From the IMG/VR virus record IMGVR_UViG_3300024999_000415, positions 1 through 23,022 of that record: a DNA stretch of 23,022 bases. The stretch is one strand, 5' to 3'. A program made the position numbers and the translations under genes. Of the stretch, positions 19,803-23,022 are shown one piece after another. Each line of letters begins with the position of its first letter. The stretch's first letter is position 1. Source of the DNA: a virus. A model generated the notes under the pieces. That model saw nothing but the letters and a program-made list of their open reading frames with translations, was not told the origin of the DNA and searched no databases.

Positions 19803-20732
19803 TTACACGCCTAAATCTATCCATACATCATTTAAATTAGGACTTAATGGTGCAATAGAACTTACAGTTACCTTTTTTACCAAAGTATCATATACGTTAG
19901 TATTCAAAGTATCAATCCATTCCCATGAATCACCATCATATCTATATAATTTCCCATCATCTATTGTTCTTACAGTCCAATAAATTACAGGGGATGAATA
20001 TGTAATTACTATATCATTATAAGTTGCAACAGGGTTTTTCAGTATCATTTTTGATGTATTTATCATATCTTGATATCCTGATATCCTACTAACTTCATTA
20101 GAAACTCTTGTCGCTTCGCTTTCCATTATTGGCAAAATACCATTTGCTACATCTTTTAGTGTTTGAGTTACATTATTGTTCCCATCTAATTGTGTATAAA
20201 CCCTATTAGCAGGAGTTAAAATAACCCCCCGACCTTTATATGATGCAATAACTGTATTTCCATTTTCCGAAGAATTAAATGTAACTATTGAATTTAAATA
20301 ATTAACATAAAAAGAATTTATAGATAAACCTATATTTGTTTTTGATTCATTGTAACAAGCAATAGAATAAATAGAGGTTGAGTCTGGATTTATTGTCCAT
20401 GCCGAAGATACGGTTGCTATTTTAGTAGTACCATTATAATCAGTTATTACTTTACTTTGTCCTGCACCAGTACCTCCTGTAATAGAAATCGTAAAATTAT
20501 TATATCTATCATCTGTAATAGAAGCAGAACTTGTTAAAGTAATTGTATCAGAAGATCCTGCTTGCGCCGTTCCTATTAATGTAATAACTACCCCATAAAA
20601 ATTACTAGCTAGTTCATCAAGGATAATTTCATTATTTATTATCGGTCTTGAATCAGTTTTATCTACATATGATGAGTCTGAAGTACCTGCACGAAGTTCA
20701 TATAAAAGTGGATCATTAAATTCAAAAGCCAT
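19803..20732 (-). CDS. Phage tail/tip structural protein
   Basis: 309 aa; AAGGAGGAAATACAA precedes the ATG. The N-terminus (MAFEFNDPLLYELRAG) and the Ser/Thr/Gly-rich beta-strand composition are typical of tail tip or fibre proteins. Residues about 87-124 carry the recurrent virion motif GAGQSKVITDYNGTTKIATV with AWTINPDSTSIYSI. A helical stretch about 205-240 may trimerise, and the C-terminus (YRYDGDSWEWIDT, then SSIAPLSPNLNDVWIDLG) resembles short fibre/carbohydrate-contact repeats. No enzymatic domain seen. The next structural gene downstream is the SGNH fibre. Confidence 0.75.
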   Translation of the reverse strand: MAFEFNDPLLYELRAGTSDSSYVDKTDSRPIINNEIILDELASNFYGVVITLIGTAQAGSSDTITLTSSASITDDRYNNFTISITGGTGAGQSKVITDYNGTTKIATVSSAWTINPDSTSIYSIACYNESKTNIGLSINSFYVNYLNSIVTFNSSENGNTVIASYKGRGVILTPANRVYTQLDGNNNVTQTLKDVANGILPIMESEATRVSNEVSRISGYQDMINTSKMILKNPVATYNDIVITYSSPVIYWTVRTIDDGKLYRYDGDSWEWIDTLNTNVYDTLVKKVTVSSIAPLSPNLNDVWIDLGV

Positions 20733-20861
20733 TTGTATTTCCTCCTTATTATTTAATATTTTTTAGAATTAATACTCTTTAAAGTCATTCCATCTCATTT
20801 AAGTCTTTCTTGATATATTTATCTTTCTGCTTGAGTTTTTTGATTCATTATATTCGTCAAT

Positions 20862-20906
20862 ACTGAAACTCCCACTCCTAAAGGCATGGGCTTTCCGCAC
20901 ACGGTT
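20862..20906 (-). mobile_element. IS605/TnpB omega-RNA-like right-end remnant
   Basis: The minus strand reads ACCGTGTGCGGAAAGCCC, then ATGCCTTTAGGAGTGGG and AGTTTCA. This has the plan of the IS200/IS605 right end and the 3' part of TnpB omega-RNA: a stem CCCATGCC-TTTA-GGxxTGGG followed by AG(G/T)TTCA, immediately before the guide (in ISDra2 the equivalent ends AGGTTCAA). No tnpB or tnpA is present in the window. The stem has two mismatches. It overlaps the end of the 50-aa gene. A chance resemblance, or a frameshifted phage gene, cannot be excluded. Confidence 0.5.
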
Positions 20907-21030
20907 GTAATGGACTTTGTAATGCATTTATAATTTCTATGTAATAAGGAACCTCTGACCCCTTTAAATCAACTCTATTCAAAAATGCCAATAGATTATT
21001 TTTCACTTGATCTGATATTTCATATTTCAT
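20878..21030 (-). CDS. Small phage protein, 50 aa, probably with altered 3' end
   Basis: Begins MKYEISDQVKNNLLAFLNRV and continues DLKGSEVPYYIEIINALQSP, the pattern of a small helical protein common in Gram-positive phage tail/fibre regions (FLNRxxLKGxEVxxxxEIxxAL). GTGAGGAAAATAAATA precedes the ATG. The last residues (PCAESPCL) are encoded by the IS605-like right end, so the original C-terminus seems replaced. The -1 frame continues in a protein-like way (MPLGVGVSVLTNIMNQ, then KTQAER), which would also fit a frameshifted longer gene. Function unknown. Confidence 0.65.
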   Translation of the reverse strand: MKYEISDQVKNNLLAFLNRVDLKGSEVPYYIEIINALQSPLQPCAESPCL

Positions 21031-21093
21031 TATTTATTTTCCTCACTTTATTTTTATTTATTTATTTATTTACTTAATTACTTATTAATATTA

Positions 21094-21399
21094 TTATTTT
21101 GACAAAGATATGGTTATTGAATTGGAATTGTAACTTTTACTCACTGACCTTACATTTGCATAACTAATAAGCGTAGCACCTAAATATTCTTCTGATATAT
21201 CATCATTTTTCATATATATTTTTATTTCATTTGCAAATGAAGAAAAAGAAGTGTTAATTGCATTAATATCCACCTCAATATCACTTTTTAGAATAATATT
21301 TGCCATTGACATTGTGCCAATATTATTATTAATAACTTCATAAACATCTGAAATGTTATTAAACTCTTCTCCATTAGATAATACAATTTTACTAATCAT
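21094..21399 (-). CDS. Unrecognised small tail-module protein (101 aa)
   Basis: 101 aa with GGAGGAAAATAAAATA before the ATG. It starts MISKIVLSNGEEFNNISDVY and alternates short strands with a central helix; the C-terminus is Ser/Asn-rich (SKSYNSNSITISLSK). No transmembrane segment or cysteine. Position between two structural genes suggests a virion or tail-assembly role. Similar small proteins beginning with a KIxLSNGEEF-like strand are common in such modules, but I cannot name a family. Confidence 0.7.
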   Translation of the reverse strand: MISKIVLSNGEEFNNISDVYEVINNNIGTMSMANIILKSDIEVDINAINTSFSSFANEIKIYMKNDDISEEYLGATLISYANVRSVSKSYNSNSITISLSK

Positions 21400-21442
21400 T
21401 ATTTTATTTTCCTCCCTAATATTTTATTAATTTATTTATTAT

Positions 21443-22423
21443 TTAATTAGTAGTATAATTCAAAGTGACAACATAAGCGTAATAATAAGTTGTTGCACCA
21501 TAGACAGTTCCAGAATAATCTTTCCTCCAAATTCTTGTATCTGGTTTAAAAAGTGTAGAATTATAATCAAATGAAAGATTTCCACTCCAAGATGTACCAT
21601 TAGCTGTTGCATAAGTGTACGCATTCCAATTATCAATTGTACTAGCTGATGGCTCATATATTTCGATCCAACCCTCATATGTTCCATCATAATAATATAT
21701 AGAATTAGGCCATTGTGTATCACTAACTCCATTTACAACATTAAATGTAGAACTCCAAGTCCCTGTACATTCTTGGCTTCCTGCTGGACTTCCAGATAAA
21801 ACATAAGCAGTACCAGGATATAGATATCCAGTGTAGCCTCCATAATCATAATAAACAGAGGATGGTAATGTTGCAGGATCTCCACCTGCTACCGTATCTC
21901 TTGAAGTATTACCTGTGCCTGTTGGAGTATATGATCTTACCGCACTTCCTGAACTTGTATTTATTGTTATATCTGTACCATTTATGCTGTAAGATACTGA
22001 TCCTGTATTGACTGTACAGCTAATTACACTTTGTAGATTTGCGATAGAAATAATTCTAGATTGAGATTGAGATGTGCTGTCTCCTGTGGAGGGAATGTAG
22101 ACTGTTAGGGTTAGAGTAATATAAATACTATTTAAATCAGAAACTAATTGATTGAAATAACTTGCATATAATGTATTACCACTTGAAACAGATGGTACAC
22201 TTGTAGAAATCATTTCTGATATTTTATTGCGTCCTTGATTGAAAATTATTGCCGAAAAATCCATCCCACTAGAGACAGACATAAAAGAATAAGTTGAAAG
22301 TCCTTTATAAGTTAGAAATTCATTTATTCTATTTGTAAAACTATTCCATTCATTTGCTGTAATGTTAAAACTTTGTCCAGAAACTTTTGGATATGTCCAT
22401 GCAAAGTTTGATGGTCTTGTCAT
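21443..22423 (-). CDS. Tail/fibre structural protein with YDG-type repeats
   Basis: 326 aa; AAAGGAAACGTAAA precedes the ATG. The N-terminus (MTRPSNFAWTYPKVSGQSFN, then ANEWNSFTNRINEFL) is typical of phage minor tail proteins. Residues 186-203 (LPSSVYYDYGGYTGYLY) and 238-256 (WPNSIYYYDGTYEGWIEI) are two copies of a short P-S-I/V-Y-Y-D-G-Y-x-G repeat seen in surface and phage proteins. The C-terminus is rich in Tyr, Thr and Ser. No enzyme motif. It is the first gene after the promoter at 22490-22518. Confidence 0.75.
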   Translation of the reverse strand: MTRPSNFAWTYPKVSGQSFNITANEWNSFTNRINEFLTYKGLSTYSFMSVSSGMDFSAIIFNQGRNKISEMISTSVPSVSSGNTLYASYFNQLVSDLNSIYITLTLTVYIPSTGDSTSQSQSRIISIANLQSVISCTVNTGSVSYSINGTDITINTSSGSAVRSYTPTGTGNTSRDTVAGGDPATLPSSVYYDYGGYTGYLYPGTAYVLSGSPAGSQECTGTWSSTFNVVNGVSDTQWPNSIYYYDGTYEGWIEIYEPSASTIDNWNAYTYATANGTSWSGNLSFDYNSTLFKPDTRIWRKDYSGTVYGATTYYYAYVVTLNYTTN

Positions 22424-22489
22424 TTTACGTTTCCTTTCATTATTTTAATTTAATTTTAAATATGTAAAAACGACTTTTAATATTTGAAC

Positions 22490-22518
22490 ATTATGACAAA
22501 TACTGTCGAATTACTCAA
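22490..22518 (-). promoter_or_regulatory. Leftward promoter of the tail module with GACA/TGTC dyad
   Basis: Minus strand TTGAGT (22518-22513), 17-nt spacer, CATAAT (22495-22490). An inverted repeat GACA-5-TGTC lies in the spacer and could be an operator. Confidence 0.6.
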
Positions 22519-22525
22519 ACTATGT

Positions 22526-22544
22526 CTATTTTGTAGTAAAATAG
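22526..22544 (+). promoter_or_regulatory. Inverted repeat over a rightward -10-like box
   Basis: CTATTTT (22526-22532) and AAAATAG (22538-22544) are perfect inverted repeats enclosing TAAAAT (22537-22542), a possible -10 for the rightward gene at 22566. The -35 is poor, so the promoter call is weak and may depend on an activator. Confidence 0.35.
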
Positions 22545-22565
22545 AGTAGAGGAGGTGGAATAAAT

Positions 22566-22820
22566 ATGGAAATCATACAAGAGTTCCATGGTGAAGTATT
22601 AATTAAACATCCTACTGAACAATATGAAGTTAATGAGATAAAACTAAATAATGGAAATGTAAACATTGTTAAATATTCTAATGATACTGTAATTGTTATT
22701 ATAACTGAACAAAATCAACCAAGAACTATCTGGTGTAATAGACCAATTTATATTAACAAGGATACCGATGAAGTTTCTATAATTAGCCAACAACAATTTG
22801 ACCAATTAAAATTCCGTTAA
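22566..22820 (+). CDS. Unrecognised small rightward protein (84 aa)
   Basis: 84 aa with GAGGAGGTGGAATAA before the ATG. It appears to be a beta-rich small domain (EFHGEVLIKH, EVNEIKLNNGNVNIV, DTVIVIITEQ, RPIYINKD) with no catalytic signature. It is the only rightward gene in this half of the window. It is divergent from the tail module, and its own terminator follows 28 nt after the stop. A regulator of the divergent promoter region is possible but not supported by any DNA-binding motif. Confidence 0.75.
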   Translation: MEIIQEFHGEVLIKHPTEQYEVNEIKLNNGNVNIVKYSNDTVIVIITEQNQPRTIWCNRPIYINKDTDEVSIISQQQFDQLKFR

Positions 22821-22848
22821 CTAAAATTCCTTCTTTAGTTATAAAATC

Positions 22849-22878
22849 AAACTGTTCATTTTGAGCAGTTTCTTTTTT
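22849..22878 (+). terminator. Terminator of the rightward 84-aa gene
   Basis: AAACTGTTC (22849-22857) and GAGCAGTTT (22863-22871) form a 9-bp stem with one U-G pair, followed by CTTTTTT. Confidence 0.85.
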
Positions 22879-22920
22879 GTTAATTTCCATTTTTTTCACC
22901 TACTTTCTTTATGTTTTAAT

Positions 22921-22951
22921 AACAAAAAGAACCCATATTACTATGGATTCT
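22921..22951 (-). terminator. Terminator for leftward transcription entering from the right
   Basis: In minus-strand RNA AGAATCCATA (22951-22942) pairs with TATGGGTTCT (22937-22928) over 10 bp with one U-G pair and a GUAA tetraloop, followed by TTTTGTT. It insulates the tail promoter region from the next module. The remaining bases to 23022 show no gene. Confidence 0.8.
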
Positions 22952-23022
22952 TAAAATATTCACAAAAACAAAAACATAAATTTATTTATGTATATGCAAT
23001 ACTAATCAATCATCCAAATCAG

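Noticed and set aside
20880-20910. Resemblance of CCGTGTGCGGAAAG to the group II intron CCGTGTGCGGTGAAAGTCGC element
   Set aside because: The matching CGCACGCACGG arm, domain V and a reverse transcriptase are absent.
21040-21090. Runs of TTTATTTATTTA between many genes (also near 8225, 12345, 14705, 21420)
   Set aside because: Recurrent intergenic low-complexity sequence in an AT-rich genome; a late-promoter role was considered but no fixed motif or spacing to starts could be shown.
22783-22890. Leftward 35-aa ORF (MEINKKETAQNEQFDF...) with an AGGTGA ribosome-binding-site-like leader
   Set aside because: It is antisense to the 3' end of the 84-aa gene and to that gene's terminator, and a strong leftward terminator lies just upstream with no promoter after it. 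The reading is protein-like, so it is left open rather than called.

Overview
The window looks like part of a phage or prophage genome (or a phage-like plasmid) from a low-GC Gram-positive host, most likely Clostridium or a close relative. Supporting signs are a very AT-rich base composition, strong AGGAGG-type ribosome binding sites, vegetative sigma-A type promoters (one exact TTGACA-17-TATAAT), many tiny tightly packed genes, homing endonucleases of three families, tail-tip genes beside a lysis cassette, and an endolysin whose C-terminal domain resembles those of the clostridial phage endolysins CD27L and CTP1L. No integrase, large terminase, portal, capsid, tRNA or CRISPR array is present, so the lifestyle cannot be decided here.

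Layout, left to right. (a) 1-1960: a divergent control region, with the first six codons of a leftward gene at the window edge and a rightward two-gene operon. That operon has its own promoter (156-184), a three-zinc-knuckle plus HTH protein (219-1082), an overlapping ADP-ribosyltransferase-like protein (1079-1894) and a terminator shared with the opposing operon. (b) 1968-9444: a long leftward run starting at a good promoter (9415-9444). It holds one conserved small protein, a nest of three homing endonucleases (HNH, Vsr/EDxHD-like, GIY-YIG), then six unrecognised proteins, one of which looks like a P-loop ATPase that has lost its Walker lysine. (c) 9473-11858: a self-contained leftward operon, from consensus promoter to terminator, with six small genes. 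Two of them are neighbouring transglutaminase-like proteins, one with and one without the catalytic cysteine. (d) 11863-12343: a gene-poor, highly structured stretch with a candidate small RNA, three phased GTGTAAA repeats and several hairpins. (e) 12344-14093: a small ORF, a Bro-N antirepressor-type protein fused to a RusA-like domain, and a small ORF. (f) 14105-17700: lysis module, listed here in rising coordinate order although transcription runs leftward: a small W-rich ORF, holin, XhlA-like protein with a structured leader, Amidase_3 endolysin with an internal translation start for its C-terminal domain, subtilisin-like protease with a SPOR domain, and a small membrane protein. (g) 17746-22518: tail-tip and fibre module led by a promoter at 22490-22518. 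It is interrupted by a GIY-YIG endonuclease, and a small gene in it appears to end inside an IS605/TnpB omega-RNA-like right end. The SGNH-hydrolase fibre gene is visibly GC-richer than everything around it. (h) 22526-22951: a divergent rightward small gene with its own terminator.

The main items worth following up are the zinc-ribbon/HTH plus ART-like operon, the internal start in the endolysin, the anti-Shine-Dalgarno leader in front of the XhlA-like gene, the solitary omega-RNA-like hairpin in the tail module, and the structured gene-poor region with a candidate small RNA. All functional statements are from reading the sequence and general knowledge of families; no database search was run.
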